NCBI RefSeq assembly: GCF_000334215.1
Contig: NZ_AMQY01000008.1
Span: forward strand, 1 to 64,000
Direction: 5' to 3'
Origin: Vreelandella jeotgali Hwa
Lineage (GTDB): Bacteria > Pseudomonadota > Gammaproteobacteria > Pseudomonadales > Halomonadaceae
DNA length: 64,000 bases
Shown here piece after piece: positions 37,548-47,541 of the stretch; the first letter of the stretch is position 1; every line of letters starts with the position of its first letter. Below the pieces are notes generated by a model, which was given only the letters and a program-made list of their open reading frames with translations, was not told the origin of the DNA and made no database searches. A program made the translations under genes and the position numbers.

Positions 37548-39728
37548 TTACTGCGCCCTGGCCTTTTCCACCCGGCGCCACTCGTGGAGCAGCGGTTCGG
37601 TGTAGCCCGACGGCTGTTCCAGCCCCTTGAAGATCAGGTCGGACGCTGCCCGGAATGCGGTGGACTCGTCAAAATGCGAGCTCATCGGCGTGTAGTCGGG
37701 GTCGCCGGCGTTCTGCTCGTCGACCATGCGCGCCATGCGCTTGAGCGTGTCCTGCACCTGGGCGGCATTGACGATGCCGTGGTGCAGCCAGTTGGCAATG
37801 TGCTGGCTGGAAATGCGCAGCGTGGCGCGGTCTTCCATCAGGCCCACGTTATGGATGTCCGGCACCTTGGACACGCCCACGCCGTGCTCGACCCAGCGCA
37901 CCACGTAGCCGAGGATGCCCTGGCAGTTGTTGTCCAGCTCCTGCTGGACCTCTTCCGCGCTCCAGTCGGCGTTCTCCGCCACGGGGACGGTGAGCAGGTC
38001 GTCGAGCATGTCGGGTTCGCCGTGGTCTTCCAGCTCGCGCTGCACATCGGCCACCCTGACCTGATGATAGTGCAGGGCGTGCAGCGTCGCGGCGGTGGGC
38101 GACGGCACCCAGGCGGTGTTGGCACCGGCTTTGGGATGGCCGATTTTCTGTTCCAGCATGTCGTGCATCAGCTCGGGCATGGCCCACATGCCCTTGCCGA
38201 TCTGGGCGCGGCCGCGCAGCCCGCAGGCCAGGCCGATCTGGACGTTGCTCTTCTCGTAGGCGTTGATCCAGGCCGTGCTCTTCATGTCGCCCTTGCGCAC
38301 CACCGGGCCGGCTTCCATCGCGGTGTGCATTTCATCGCCGGTCCGGTCGAGGAAGCCGGTGTTGATGAATACCACCCGCGAGCGGGCCGCGTTGATGCAC
38401 GCCTTGAGGTTGGCACTGGTGCGGCGCTCTTCGTCCATGACGCCCATTTTCAGGGTATCGCGCGCCAGGCCGAGGATGTCCTCGACGCGGCCGAAAAGCT
38501 CGCTGGCAAAGGCGACTTCGTCGGGGCCGTGCATCTTGGGCTTGACGATGTACACCGAGCCGGTGCGCGAGTTGCGCGGCTGATCGGCGGACTTTTTCAA
38601 GTCGTGGATGGCAATCAGCGAAGTGACCGCGGCGTCGAGAATGCCTTCGGGCACCTCGTTGCCGTTGTCGTCGAGCACCGCCGGCGTGGTCATCAGGTGG
38701 CCGACGTTGCGGATAAACATCAGCGAGCGGCCCTGCAGGGTCAGGGTATTACCCTCGGTGGTCTGCCAGGTGCGGTCGTCGCGCAGCGTCCGGGTGAACG
38801 ACTTGTCCCCCTTGGCGACGGTTTCCTGGAGATCGCCCTTCATCAGGCCGAGCCAGTTCCGGTAAACGCCGACCTTGTCTTCGGCATCCACGGCGGCGAT
38901 GGAGTCTTCGCAGTCCATGATGGTCGAGATAGCGGCTTCGACCACCACGTCGCTGACGCGCGCCGGGTCGGTTTTGCCGATGAAATGCTCGCCGTCGATC
39001 CGGATCTCGATGTGCAGGCCGTTGTTGGCCAGCAGGATCGAGTCCGGGTCAGCGGTGCTGCCGTCAAAGCCCACCAGCCTGGCGGCATCCTGCAGGCCGG
39101 TTTCGCGGCCGCCCGCCAGGCTGACCACCAGATGGCCGTCGCGGATGGCGTAGTTGACCGCGTCGCGATGGGAGCCGGTGGCCAGCGGGGCGGCGCGGTC
39201 GAGCACGCCGCGCGCGTAGGCAATCACCTTGTTGGCGCGGGTGAAGTTGAACTCGCGGGTGATGCCGGCGCCGTCCTCCTCGGAGATGGCGTCGGTGCCG
39301 TAAAGCGCGTCGTAAAGGCTGCCCCAGCGGGCGTTGGCGGCGTTCAGCGCGTAGCGGCCGTTGTTGACCGGCACTACCAGCTGCGGCCCCGCCTGAGTGG
39401 ACAGCTCCTTGTCGACGTCGGCGGTTGTGGTCGTCACCGTGTCGGGAACGTCGGTCAGGTAGCCGATGTCGTTGAGAAAGCGGCGATAGGCCGGCATGTC
39501 CTTGACGGGGCCGGGATTGTCGCGGTGCCAGGCCTCCAGCTGTTGCTGCAGCGAGTCGCGCCGGGCAAGCAGCTCACGGTTGCGCGGCGCCAGATCGTTG
39601 AACAGCGCATCAACGCCGGCCCAGAAGGCGTCCTGGTCAACGCCGGTACCCGGCAGCGCCTGCTCGTTGATGAAGCGATCAAGGTCGGCCGACACCTGTA
39701 AACGGTGGCGCGTGATACGCTCGCTCAT
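37548..39728 (-). CDS. glcB: Malate synthase G
   Basis: A 726-residue single-chain enzyme condensing glyoxylate and acetyl-CoA to malate. This is the long G isoform, normally monomeric and used for growth on glycolate, acetate or two-carbon units. Landmarks: the inserted beta domain in the first third, [16 protein letters not shown] (metal and substrate site), [26 protein letters not shown] and [12 protein letters not shown]. The longer ORF start at 39926 is rejected: GGGAGA lies seven bases before the ATG at 39728. No glcC or glc operon is nearby. Confidence 0.96.
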   Translation of the reverse strand: MSERITRHRLQVSADLDRFINEQALPGTGVDQDAFWAGVDALFNDLAPRNRELLARRDSLQQQLEAWHRDNPGPVKDMPAYRRFLNDIGYLTDVPDTVTTTTADVDKELSTQAGPQLVVPVNNGRYALNAANARWGSLYDALYGTDAISEEDGAGITREFNFTRANKVIAYARGVLDRAAPLATGSHRDAVNYAIRDGHLVVSLAGGRETGLQDAARLVGFDGSTADPDSILLANNGLHIEIRIDGEHFIGKTDPARVSDVVVEAAISTIMDCEDSIAAVDAEDKVGVYRNWLGLMKGDLQETVAKGDKSFTRTLRDDRTWQTTEGNTLTLQGRSLMFIRNVGHLMTTPAVLDDNGNEVPEGILDAAVTSLIAIHDLKKSADQPRNSRTGSVYIVKPKMHGPDEVAFASELFGRVEDILGLARDTLKMGVMDEERRTSANLKACINAARSRVVFINTGFLDRTGDEMHTAMEAGPVVRKGDMKSTAWINAYEKSNVQIGLACGLRGRAQIGKGMWAMPELMHDMLEQKIGHPKAGANTAWVPSPTAATLHALHYHQVRVADVQRELEDHGEPDMLDDLLTVPVAENADWSAEEVQQELDNNCQGILGYVVRWVEHGVGVSKVPDIHNVGLMEDRATLRISSQHIANWLHHGIVNAAQVQDTLKRMARMVDEQNAGDPDYTPMSSHFDESTAFRAASDLIFKGLEQPSGYTEPLLHEWRRVEKARAQ

Positions 39729-39854
39729 GGAAACTCTCCCTTGGAATGCCCGTGGCGCATCCGGCTGTCGGATGCCGACCACGACCATAGTGAATACAGC
39801 TGCTGAAAGCACGCCGATAGGCGTGCGGAGGGCAGCGCTGACGCTGATGGCGAC

Positions 39855-39883
39855 AGTATAATTTGCGGAAAATAGTTCCACAA
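39855..39883 (-). promoter_or_regulatory. glcB: Candidate glcB promoter
   Basis: Minus strand TTGTGG, 17 bases, TATACT. It starts transcription near 39848 and leaves a leader of about 120 bases containing a 7-bp hairpin (39757-39775). The rest of the 320-base gap to 40048 shows no gene. Confidence 0.6.
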
Positions 39884-40048
39884 ATGTGCACTTATGTAAA
39901 TAGGGCGACCCTGACGCCGCCGTCATGGCCGACTAAATGATGATAATTTACGCCGCCGGCTGCGAACGGATCAATTGTTTCCGTCTATCCCACCAGGCGG
40001 TCGCAAAGGGCTCTTTCACGGAACGGTCGCCTTAACAGGAGATGCTGA

Positions 40049-41041
40049 ATGGATGAATTCGCGCCGCTGCGGGAGGCGTTCAGCGGCACGGCGGAGGTTT
40101 CCCCGTTGCCGCTGCGGACGGCGCGCGACGAGACGCGCGCGCTGATGCCCTATCTCGACCGTTACGCGCTGACGCCGCTATGGCAGGGGCGGGACGTCGA
40201 CCAGGTGTATGCCGGCTTTATCGCCAGCGGCGCGTTTTCGCTCTGGTGCCAGGTGTGGGCGCCGCCGGCCCCGGTGGGCACGGTCTTTGTGGTTCACGGC
40301 TATTTTGACCACCTGGGGCTTTATCGCCACTTGCTGGCCATGCTGCTGGCGCGGGGCTGGCAGGTGGTGCTGTGGGACCTGCCCGGCCACGGGCTGTCCA
40401 GCGGCGAGCGCGCGGCGATCGACGACTTTGCCACTTACGGCGACTGCCTGCACGACATTCAGGCCGCGCTGAGTGCCCGGCGGCTGACCCCCGCGCCCTG
40501 GGTGGGTATCGGCCAGAGCACCGGGGCGTCGATACTCGCCACGGATGCGCTCTGCCGGCCGGCCGCTGCGCCCTGGGTCGGATTGGCGCTGCTGGCGCCG
40601 CTGGTGCGTCCCTGCCGCTGGCGCCAGACCGGCCCGCTGCAGCGGCTGGCGGCTCCCTTTGTCAAAACCTTTCCCCGGCCGGGTCGGCACAACTCAACCG
40701 ACCGCGCCTTTGTCGACTTTCTTCACCACCGTGACCCCTTGCAGCCGCGCCGCCTCAACCTGGGGTGGGTAAGCGCCATGCGCCGCTGGATGCCGCAGCT
40801 GCTGGCCGCGGCCCCGAGTACGCTGCCGGTGCTGCTGATGCAGGGCGAGCAGGACCGCACCGTGGACTGGCGCTACAACCTCGCGGTGTTGACGGACAAG
40901 TTTCCCCGGGCGCATGTCTACCGTCAGCCGGATGCGCGCCACCATCTGGTCAACGAGGCGCCGCCGATCCGCGAGGCGCTGCTGGCCGAATTGGGGAGGT
41001 TCCTCGACGGTCTGGCGGTTCAGGCAGCCTCTCGGGCGTGA
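40049..41041 (+). CDS. Alpha/beta hydrolase, lysophospholipase/monoglyceride-lipase-like
   Basis: A 330-residue cytosolic hydrolase of the Hydrolase_4 (PldB/MGL) group. The oxyanion loop is VVHGYFDHLG, the nucleophile elbow GIGQSTGAS supplies serine, the acid is in MQGEQDRTVDW and the histidine in DARHHLVNE, so the triad is complete. Substrate is probably a lysophospholipid or monoacylglycerol, by analogy only. AGGAGA before the ATG at 40049. Its 3' end overlaps the 3' end of guaD by 22 bases, convergent. Confidence 0.85.
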   Translation: MDEFAPLREAFSGTAEVSPLPLRTARDETRALMPYLDRYALTPLWQGRDVDQVYAGFIASGAFSLWCQVWAPPAPVGTVFVVHGYFDHLGLYRHLLAMLLARGWQVVLWDLPGHGLSSGERAAIDDFATYGDCLHDIQAALSARRLTPAPWVGIGQSTGASILATDALCRPAAAPWVGLALLAPLVRPCRWRQTGPLQRLAAPFVKTFPRPGRHNSTDRAFVDFLHHRDPLQPRRLNLGWVSAMRRWMPQLLAAAPSTLPVLLMQGEQDRTVDWRYNLAVLTDKFPRAHVYRQPDARHHLVNEAPPIREALLAELGRFLDGLAVQAASRA

Positions 41042-42348
41042 ACCTGCCGGCCGCCGGCCCAGGTGGCGTAGACGCTGCGGTCGTCGCCCAGCATCATCAG
41101 CGCAAACAGCGTCTCGGCGAGGGTGTTGCAGCGGGCGGTACGCCGCGCCAGCAGCGGCGTGGCCGCCGGGTCGAGTACCACGATATCGGCCTCGCCGCCT
41201 TTCCTGATTTGGCCGATGTGCTCGTCCAGATGCAGCGACCGGGCGTTGCCCAGGGTCAGCCGGTAAAAGCCCTGCCAGGCGGTAAGCGGCTGGCCCAGCA
41301 GCTGGCCGACCTGATAGGCCCCCTTCAGCGTGGCCAGTCCCGACAGGTCGGTGCCGCCGCCCACATCGCTGGCGAGGCTGGTGGCCATGCCTACGTCCTT
41401 GCAGGCCTCGCGGTCGAACAGGCCGCTGCCCAGAAACAGATTCGAGGTGGGGCAAAAGGCGATGCTCGCCCCGGCGTCGGCCAGGCGGTGGCGCATGCCC
41501 TGATCCAGATGAATGCCGTGGGCAAAGGTGCTGCGCGGCCCCACCAGCCCGTAGCGCTCGTAAACGTTCAGGTAGTCGCGGCTGTCGGGGAACAGATCGG
41601 ATACCCAGGCAACTTCGCCTTCGTTTTCCGACAGATGCGTCTGTAGATGTACGTCCGGGGCGTTGCGTAGCAGCGCACCGGTGGCCTCCAGCTGTTCCGG
41701 GGTGGAGGTAGGGGCAAAGCGCGGGGTCAGGCTGTAGCCCAGCCGGCCCTTGCCGTGCCAGTCGGCGATCAGCCGCTCGCTGTCGGCCAGCCCGCCCAGG
41801 GTGTCGTCGGTAAGATCATCCGGGCCGTTGCGGTCCATCAGTACCTTGCCCGCGAGCATGCGCAGCCCGCGGCGGTTGGCAGCAGTAAAGAAGGCGTCCA
41901 CCGAGCCCGGGTGCGAGGTGCAGAACACCTGGGCGGTGGTGGTGCCCACCCGCAGCGTTTCATCCAGAAACGCCTCGGCCACGGCGTCGGCGTGGGCGCG
42001 GTCGCCGAAGCGGCACTCCTCGGGGAAGGTGTAGTCGTTGAGCCAGTCGAGCAGCTGGCGTCCGTAGGAGGCCATGATGTCGAGCTGCGAATAGTGCACG
42101 TGGCTGTCGATAAAGCCCGGCATCATCAGCTTGCCGGAATAATCGACGACCTCGATGCCGGCGGGCAGGTGCGGGGCCAGCTCGGCGTAGTCGCCCACGG
42201 CGTGGATATGGCCGTCGATGATCCACACCGCGCCGTCTTCCAGATGGTGCACGCTGCCCGGCGCGGGAGCGTTGCCGTCTCCCGGGTCGTCGGCAAAGCT
42301 TAAAAGCGGGCCGCGCAGCACGCGGGTGTCGGTCGTCAGGTCAGTCAT
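41020..42348 (-). CDS. guaD: Guanine deaminase
   Basis: A 442-residue zinc amidohydrolase turning guanine into xanthine. The metal motif PGFIDSHVHYSQLD, a downstream histidine pair (HLSEN, HGIHLDQ) and the aspartate in SDVGGGTDLS are present. The ATG at 42348 after GGAGACC is chosen; the longer ORF start at 42501 only reads through the repetitive end of xdhC. Last gene of the xdhA-xdhB-xdhC-guaD run; its product feeds xanthine dehydrogenase. Confidence 0.95.
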   Translation of the reverse strand: MTDLTTDTRVLRGPLLSFADDPGDGNAPAPGSVHHLEDGAVWIIDGHIHAVGDYAELAPHLPAGIEVVDYSGKLMMPGFIDSHVHYSQLDIMASYGRQLLDWLNDYTFPEECRFGDRAHADAVAEAFLDETLRVGTTTAQVFCTSHPGSVDAFFTAANRRGLRMLAGKVLMDRNGPDDLTDDTLGGLADSERLIADWHGKGRLGYSLTPRFAPTSTPEQLEATGALLRNAPDVHLQTHLSENEGEVAWVSDLFPDSRDYLNVYERYGLVGPRSTFAHGIHLDQGMRHRLADAGASIAFCPTSNLFLGSGLFDREACKDVGMATSLASDVGGGTDLSGLATLKGAYQVGQLLGQPLTAWQGFYRLTLGNARSLHLDEHIGQIRKGGEADIVVLDPAATPLLARRTARCNTLAETLFALMMLGDDRSVYATWAGGRQVHAREAA

Positions 42349-42388
42349 TGTGGGGTCTCCATTGGTGCCAGGGACTGGCGTACGCGTC

Positions 42389-43318
42389 TTAAGCGCGCTT
42401 TTGTTGAGGGCTCGATTTTTGCGAGCTCTGTTTTTGGGGGCTGGGGGCCACCGGATAAAACGCGGCGCGCAGGATTTCCGGGGCGACGCCGCGATGGTCA
42501 CGGTGCTCGGCGGCAGGTTTCAGCGTCAGCAGCTCGGCGCTCACCGCCAGGGCGATTTCATAGGGCAGCTTGCCTTTGGCGCCGGCAACGCCGATGGGGC
42601 AGCGGACCACGGCCAGCGCTTCGTCGCTGTGGCCGGCATCCTTCAGCCGTCGGCGGAAGCTCGCCCACTTGGAGCGCGAGCCGATTAACCCGATAGAGGC
42701 GCAGTCGCCGCGCTTGAGCAGCGCATCGACAATGGCGCGGTCTTCACCGTGGTCCTGGGTCATCACCAGCGCGTGGCAGCCCGCCGGAAGCTCGCTTATG
42801 GCCGTGGCCACGTCGGGCTCGCCGTCGGCTCCGGGCATGATGCGCAGGCGGCGCTGGCGCTCGTTGCTCGGAGTGTTGGATGAAGCTTCGGGGAAGGCGT
42901 CTTCGCGGCTGTCCAGCCAGTGCAGGCGCCAGGGCAGCGGGGCGATGAGGGCGGCCAGCTCGCGGCTGACGTTGCCGGCGCCAAACAGCGCCACCTGCAT
43001 CTCGGCGCCGGCGTACAGCTCCAGCATCACGTGCACGTAGCCGCCGCAGCACTGGCCGCTGCGCCCGCCCAGCGGGAAGGCTTCCAGCCGCGTGCCGCTT
43101 TCGCCCGTGGCCAGCGCTTCCCGCGCGGTATCCATCACCTGCCACTCGAAGTTGCCGCCGCCCAGGGTGTCGTAAATGGTGTCTGCGGTGATCACCATTT
43201 TGCAGCCCGGCTCCCGGGGCGTGGAGCCGGCGGCCCCCACCACGCTTGCCAGCGCGTGGGGGCGGGCTTCGCGCTGCAGGCGGTCAAGCGCGGAATGCCA
43301 GCGCTCGGAAGCGGTCAT
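42389..43318 (-). CDS. xdhC: Xanthine dehydrogenase accessory protein XdhC
   Basis: A 309-residue XdhC/CoxI-family protein that binds the molybdenum cofactor, protects it while it is sulfurated, and inserts it into XdhB. The N-terminal domain has GSTPREPGCKMVI and CGGYVHVMLE, the C-terminal Rossmann domain VALFGAGNVSRELA and LIGSRSKW. The last 18 residues are a Q/K/S-rich tail encoded by 15-bp repeats. Start overlaps the xdhB stop by four bases. Confidence 0.94.
   Translation of the reverse strand: MTASERWHSALDRLQREARPHALASVVGAAGSTPREPGCKMVITADTIYDTLGGGNFEWQVMDTAREALATGESGTRLEAFPLGGRSGQCCGGYVHVMLELYAGAEMQVALFGAGNVSRELAALIAPLPWRLHWLDSREDAFPEASSNTPSNERQRRLRIMPGADGEPDVATAISELPAGCHALVMTQDHGEDRAIVDALLKRGDCASIGLIGSRSKWASFRRRLKDAGHSDEALAVVRCPIGVAGAKGKLPYEIALAVSAELLTLKPAAEHRDHRGVAPEILRAAFYPVAPSPQKQSSQKSSPQQKRA
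42395..42439 (-). repeat. Three imperfect 15-bp repeats encoding the XdhC tail
   Basis: Plus-strand units GCGCTTTTGTTGAGG, GCTCGATTTTTGCGA and GCTCTGTTTTTGGGG follow each other. They are in frame in xdhC and encode lysine/serine/glutamine-rich pentapeptides. Confidence 0.6.
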
Positions 43319-45714
43319 GACGTGCCTCCTGTGCCTTTTTGGCGCAGCGCCTCGGCGGCCAGCAGCACGCGCTCGGGCGTGGCGGGGGTGTCCAGCACCG
43401 GGCAGTAGCGGTAGTCCACCAGGCTTGCCAGGGCGTCGCGCAGCGCCGACCACACCGAAATCCCCAGCATAAACGGCGGCTCGCCCACGGCCTTGGAGCG
43501 GTAGATGCTGGCCTGGGAGTTGGGGTGGCCTTCCATCAGCTTGACGTTGAACGTCTCCGGCGCATCGCCAAAGGCGGGGATTTTATAGGTCGAAGGCCCA
43601 AGCGTGGTCAGCTGGCCGTTGTCGTTCCACTTGAGCTCTTCGCTGGTCATCCAGCCCATACCCTGAATAAAGCCGCCTTCGACCTGGCCGATATCGATTG
43701 CCGGATTCAGCGAGTCGCCCACGTCGTGGAGGATATCCACGCGGCTGACACGGTACTCGCCGGAGAGCGTATCCACTTCTACCTCGGATACCGCCGCGCC
43801 GTGGGCGTAGTAGTAGAAGGGCCGGCCGCGGCCGGTGGCGCGGTCGTAGTGGATCAGCGGCGTGGCGTAAAAGCCCTTTTCGGACAGCGACACGCGGCCG
43901 AAGTAAGCCGCCTGAACCAGCTCGCCCCAGGCGATGCGGTGCTCGTCCTCGTTGATGCCGGCGACCAGCTCGCCGTTTTCCAGCCGCATGGTTTCGCGGT
44001 CCAGCCCGCCGGCGTCGGCGTCAAAGTGGTCGGTAGCAAAATCAAACAGGCGCTCGCGCAGCTTGGCAGCGGCGTCCCTGGCGGCCATGCCGTTCAAGTC
44101 TGCGCCGCTGGAGGCGGCGGTGGGCGAGGTGTTGGGCACTTTATCGGTGCGGGTGGCGGTAATGCGCACCTTCTCCAGATCCAGCCCCAGCTCGCGCGCC
44201 ACCACCTGGCAAATCTTGGTGTGCAGGCCCTGGCCCATCTCGGTGCCGCCGTGGTTGATCATCACGCTGCCGTCGGTGTAGACGTGCAACAGCGCGCCGG
44301 CCTGGTTCAAATGCTGGGCGGTGAACGAGATGCCGAACTTCACCGGCGTCAGCGCAAGCCCGCGCTTGATGATGGGGCTTTCGGCGTTGAAGCGGGTGAT
44401 GGCCTGGCGGCGGTTCCAGTAGTCGCTGCTTTCTTCCAGCTGGCTGATGACGTCGTGCAGCAGCGGAATCTGCTCAACGCGCTGGCCGTAGTGGGTGACG
44501 TTGCGCGGGGTGCCGTCGGGATCGGCGTCGCGGTAGAGGTTGCGCTTGCGCACGATGAGCGGGTCTGCGCCCACGTAGCGGGCGATGTCGTCCATGGCGC
44601 GTTCGATGATCATCACGCCCTGGGGGCCGCCAAAGCCGCGAAATGCGGTGTTCGACGCGGTGTGGGTCCTGGCGCGCTTGCCGGTGACTCGGGCGCGGCC
44701 CAGCGAGTAGGCGTTGTCGGCGTGGAACATGGCGCGGTCGACCACCGCTTCGGACAGGTCCGGCGAATAGCCGCAGTCGCCGATGATATCGATATCGCCG
44801 CCGGTGAGCACGCCGCGCTCATCAAAGCCCAGCTTGTAGGCGTTGTGGAAGGGGTGGCGCTTGCCGGTGCCGCGAGTGTCGTCGGCCCGGGGCAGGCGTA
44901 CCTTGGCCGCACGCCCGGTGCGCCGGGCGATAATCGCGGCAATGCACGCCCAGGGCGAGGCCTGGGTTTCCTTGCCGCCAAAGCCGCCGCCCATGCGCCG
45001 GTTGGAGACCGTCACCGCGTGAAACGGGATGCCCAGCACTTCGGCCACCAGCTTCTGGGTTTCGCTGGGGTGCTGGTTGGAGGTGTGCACCAGCACGCCC
45101 TCGTCTTCGGTGGGCTCTACCAGACAGGCCTGGCCTTCCAGGTAAAAGTGCTCCTGACCGCCGATAAACTGGGTGGCCTCGAGCACGTGGGGCGAGCCTT
45201 TCAGGGCCTCCCGCCAGTCGCCGCGCTCGTGAACGTGGGTGGGGCGGACCAGCTCCTCGCGCTCGGCAGCGGCCACCGGGTCGAGGCTTGCCGGCTGCTC
45301 GTCGATTTCCACGATCGCCGCCTTCACCGCCTGACGGGCAATTTTGTAGCTTTCGGCGGCCACGGCAAACAGGGTCTGGCCGGCGTAGCTGATCTCGTCA
45401 AAGGCAAAGATCGGGTCGCCGCCGAACACCGGGCCGATATCGGTATGGCCGGGCACATCGTTCAGGCTGATAACGTCGACCACGCCGGGCAGCGCGCGGG
45501 CTTTTTCCAGATCCAGGCGGGTTACGCGCCCGTGGGCGACCGGCGACTGGCCGACCATCACGTCCAGGGTGCGCCTGGGCGTGGGCAAATCGTCGATGTA
45601 GGCCGCGCGTCCGGTGACGTGTTTCACGGCACTTTCGTGGGGACGAGCGCTGCCCGCACCGCCCTGGCGACGGCCGGGTTCACGCGTGGGATCGAGTTCA
45701 GTGAGCGTACGCAT
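43315..45714 (-). CDS. xdhB: Xanthine dehydrogenase, molybdopterin-binding subunit
   Basis: A 799-residue large subunit that hydroxylates hypoxanthine and xanthine to urate. Molybdenum-site segments: NRRMGGGFGGKE, NTAFRGFGGPQG, GTEMGQGLHTK, and KAVGEPPFM with the catalytic glutamate. Length is normal for two-subunit bacterial enzymes. Overlaps xdhA by 17 bases and xdhC by four. Confidence 0.96.
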   Translation of the reverse strand: MRTLTELDPTREPGRRQGGAGSARPHESAVKHVTGRAAYIDDLPTPRRTLDVMVGQSPVAHGRVTRLDLEKARALPGVVDVISLNDVPGHTDIGPVFGGDPIFAFDEISYAGQTLFAVAAESYKIARQAVKAAIVEIDEQPASLDPVAAAEREELVRPTHVHERGDWREALKGSPHVLEATQFIGGQEHFYLEGQACLVEPTEDEGVLVHTSNQHPSETQKLVAEVLGIPFHAVTVSNRRMGGGFGGKETQASPWACIAAIIARRTGRAAKVRLPRADDTRGTGKRHPFHNAYKLGFDERGVLTGGDIDIIGDCGYSPDLSEAVVDRAMFHADNAYSLGRARVTGKRARTHTASNTAFRGFGGPQGVMIIERAMDDIARYVGADPLIVRKRNLYRDADPDGTPRNVTHYGQRVEQIPLLHDVISQLEESSDYWNRRQAITRFNAESPIIKRGLALTPVKFGISFTAQHLNQAGALLHVYTDGSVMINHGGTEMGQGLHTKICQVVARELGLDLEKVRITATRTDKVPNTSPTAASSGADLNGMAARDAAAKLRERLFDFATDHFDADAGGLDRETMRLENGELVAGINEDEHRIAWGELVQAAYFGRVSLSEKGFYATPLIHYDRATGRGRPFYYYAHGAAVSEVEVDTLSGEYRVSRVDILHDVGDSLNPAIDIGQVEGGFIQGMGWMTSEELKWNDNGQLTTLGPSTYKIPAFGDAPETFNVKLMEGHPNSQASIYRSKAVGEPPFMLGISVWSALRDALASLVDYRYCPVLDTPATPERVLLAAEALRQKGTGGTS

Positions 45715-47251
45715 GGAGAGTCACCTGATTCGCGGGGGTGGAAGCCTTGTTGTTGTTAGCGTCGTTGTTATTAGCGCTGTCGCTGGCGGCATTGAGTATC
45801 AGGCACAGCCGTTCGAGCAGGTTGCCGGCGGCAAGCGAGCGATATTCGGCGCTGCCGCGCATATCGGCCATGGGCGTCAGCTCACGGGCCAGTGCAGCGC
45901 GGGCCTGATCGAAAGCCGCAGCGTCGGCACGGCTGCCCTCCAGAGCCGCTTCGGCCTCGGGTGCACGGCGGGGGATCGCCGCCATGCCGCCAAAGGCCAA
46001 ATGCACATCGCGCATCACGCCGTCTTCCATGCGCCAGGCGAACGCGCCCAGCACCGCGGAAATATCGTCTTCGCGACGCTTGGAGAGCTTCCACACCTTG
46101 AGGTTATGATCCGCCGCCGGGCGCGGGAGAAATACCGCGGCGATAAACTCGTCGGCCTCCATGGCGGTCTTCTTGTAGTCGAGGAAGAAGTCTTCCAGCG
46201 GCATTTCCCGGCTGCCGCGCGGGCCGTCCAGCCGCAGACGGGCATCCAGCGCCAGAAGCGTCGGCGGGGTGTCGCCGATGGGCGAGGCGTTGGCGATGTT
46301 GCCGCCAAGGGTGGCGCGATTGCGGATCTGGGACGAGGCAAAGCGGTGCATCAGGTGCTCAAACGCCGGGTAGTGCTCGGCGAGCAGCGGCATCAGCGCA
46401 GACAGCGACATTGAAGCGCCGATCCACCAGCCGGCGTCCGTTTCGTTGACCTCGGTCAGCTCGGCCACCCGGCGCACATCAATAACGTCAACCAGGTCCT
46501 TTACCTGCTGGGTGGTCTCCAGCCACAGATCGGTGCCGCCGGCCACCAGCCGCGCGCCCGGGCGCTTGCCCTTGAGCTCGCGCAGCTCGGCGATGGTGTG
46601 GGGGATGGCGTAGCCTTCGGCCTGCTCGGTGCTGGCGGGGGCGGCTTGCCTGCCCGCGTTCTTGTCCCCCAGGTCCTGGGCCAGCTCGGCGACGTTTTTG
46701 CCCAGCGACGCGTCCGCGGCCCAGGCAGGCGTGGCCCTGGGATGGTCCTGCATGGAGAGCGCGGCGTCGCGGATCGGCCGGTAGCCGGTGCAGCGGCAGA
46801 GGTTACCGCCCAGCGCCTGCTCCAGCTGCGTTTGATCCAGCGGTGCCAGGCGCTGGCCGGTGCTTGCCTGCTGCTGGCGGTCTTCATAAAGCGTAAACAG
46901 CGACATGACGATACCCGGCGTGCAAAAGCCGCACTGGCTGCCGTGGCATTCCACCATGGCCGCCTGGGCCGGGTGCAGCTGTTCGCCGTCGGCAATGCCT
47001 TCCACGGTGACCAGGTGGCAGCCGTTAAGCTGGTGGGCAGGCGTGACGCAGGCGTTGGCGCTTTGGTAGCGGATCTCGCCGCCGGCGTCGGCCTCGCCGA
47101 TGGCCACGGTGCAGGCGCCGCAGTCGCCGGAGGCGCAGCCTTCCTTGGTGCCGGTCCGGCCGAGCCGCTGGCGCAGAAGCTCCAGCGCGCTGGTATCGGC
47201 GCTCACGCCACTCAGGCGCTGGCGCTCGCCGTTGAGATAGAAGTCAATCAT
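45698..47251 (-). CDS. xdhA: Xanthine dehydrogenase, FeS and FAD-binding subunit
   Basis: A 517-residue subunit passing electrons from the Mo site to NAD. The N-terminal plant-type 2Fe-2S domain has CASGDCGACTV, the second FeS domain CHGSQCGFCTPGIVMS and CRCTGYRPI. The FAD domain starts about residue 215 (ARLVAGGTDL, RNRATLGGNIA). The C-terminus carries an N-rich repeat (NNNDANNNK) encoded by two 15-bp near-repeats at about 45755-45785. First gene of the operon; its upstream region holds a TetR-type palindrome. Confidence 0.96.
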   Translation of the reverse strand: MIDFYLNGERQRLSGVSADTSALELLRQRLGRTGTKEGCASGDCGACTVAIGEADAGGEIRYQSANACVTPAHQLNGCHLVTVEGIADGEQLHPAQAAMVECHGSQCGFCTPGIVMSLFTLYEDRQQQASTGQRLAPLDQTQLEQALGGNLCRCTGYRPIRDAALSMQDHPRATPAWAADASLGKNVAELAQDLGDKNAGRQAAPASTEQAEGYAIPHTIAELRELKGKRPGARLVAGGTDLWLETTQQVKDLVDVIDVRRVAELTEVNETDAGWWIGASMSLSALMPLLAEHYPAFEHLMHRFASSQIRNRATLGGNIANASPIGDTPPTLLALDARLRLDGPRGSREMPLEDFFLDYKKTAMEADEFIAAVFLPRPAADHNLKVWKLSKRREDDISAVLGAFAWRMEDGVMRDVHLAFGGMAAIPRRAPEAEAALEGSRADAAAFDQARAALARELTPMADMRGSAEYRSLAAGNLLERLCLILNAASDSANNNDANNNKASTPANQVTLHAYAH

Positions 47252-47263
47252 GGTCGGCTCCGA

Positions 47264-47281
47264 TTGTCTTTGTCTTTGTCT
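47264..47281 (-). repeat. Three 6-bp repeats in the xdhA leader
   Basis: Plus strand TTGTCT three times in a row, i.e. AGACAA on the xdhA strand, 12 bases before the start codon. Confidence 0.7.
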
Positions 47282-47359
47282 TTGAAACGATAACCGTGAT
47301 CGTTATTGCCGCCGCTATAGCGTTGGACCATTGCAGGTGGTGCCGGGGATTTTTAATTC

Positions 47360-47375
47360 TTGACCATTCGGTCAG
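47360..47375. promoter_or_regulatory. RutR-like palindrome upstream of xdhA
   Basis: TTGACCATTCGGTCAG, a 16-base dyad 109 bases before xdhA and 166 before the TetR gene. It keeps the TTGACCA half of the E. coli RutR box (TTGACCA-NN-TGGTCAA) and differs in two bases in the other half. A near-identical dyad precedes the purine permease (49693-49708). Confidence 0.7.
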
Positions 47376-47541
47376 TTTTATCAAGTCGTTTTCCGGCCCG
47401 CTGTTGTGGTAAAAAGACGGGTCAAAAGGAATAAACAGAGGCAAAACAGGGATAACACCGCCGCGACGGAGCCAGCCGGTGTGAGCCGCAGCGTGACCAC
47501 TCCCGAGCCTTGAAGCGGCGTGTCGAATAAAGCGAGAGCCC

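Noticed and set aside
37584-39701. 705-codon ORF on the plus strand opposite glcB
   Set aside because: It mirrors malate synthase G codon for codon on the other strand; composition is H/V/G/A/Q-rich with no family motif. A GC-rich antisense shadow.
42349-42501. N-terminal extension of guanine deaminase
   Set aside because: The extra 51 codons read the end of xdhC in another frame; a ribosome binding site sits before the ATG at 42348.
43339-45759. 806-codon ORF on the plus strand opposite xdhB
   Set aside because: Antisense shadow of the molybdenum subunit, no ribosome binding site or recognisable domain.
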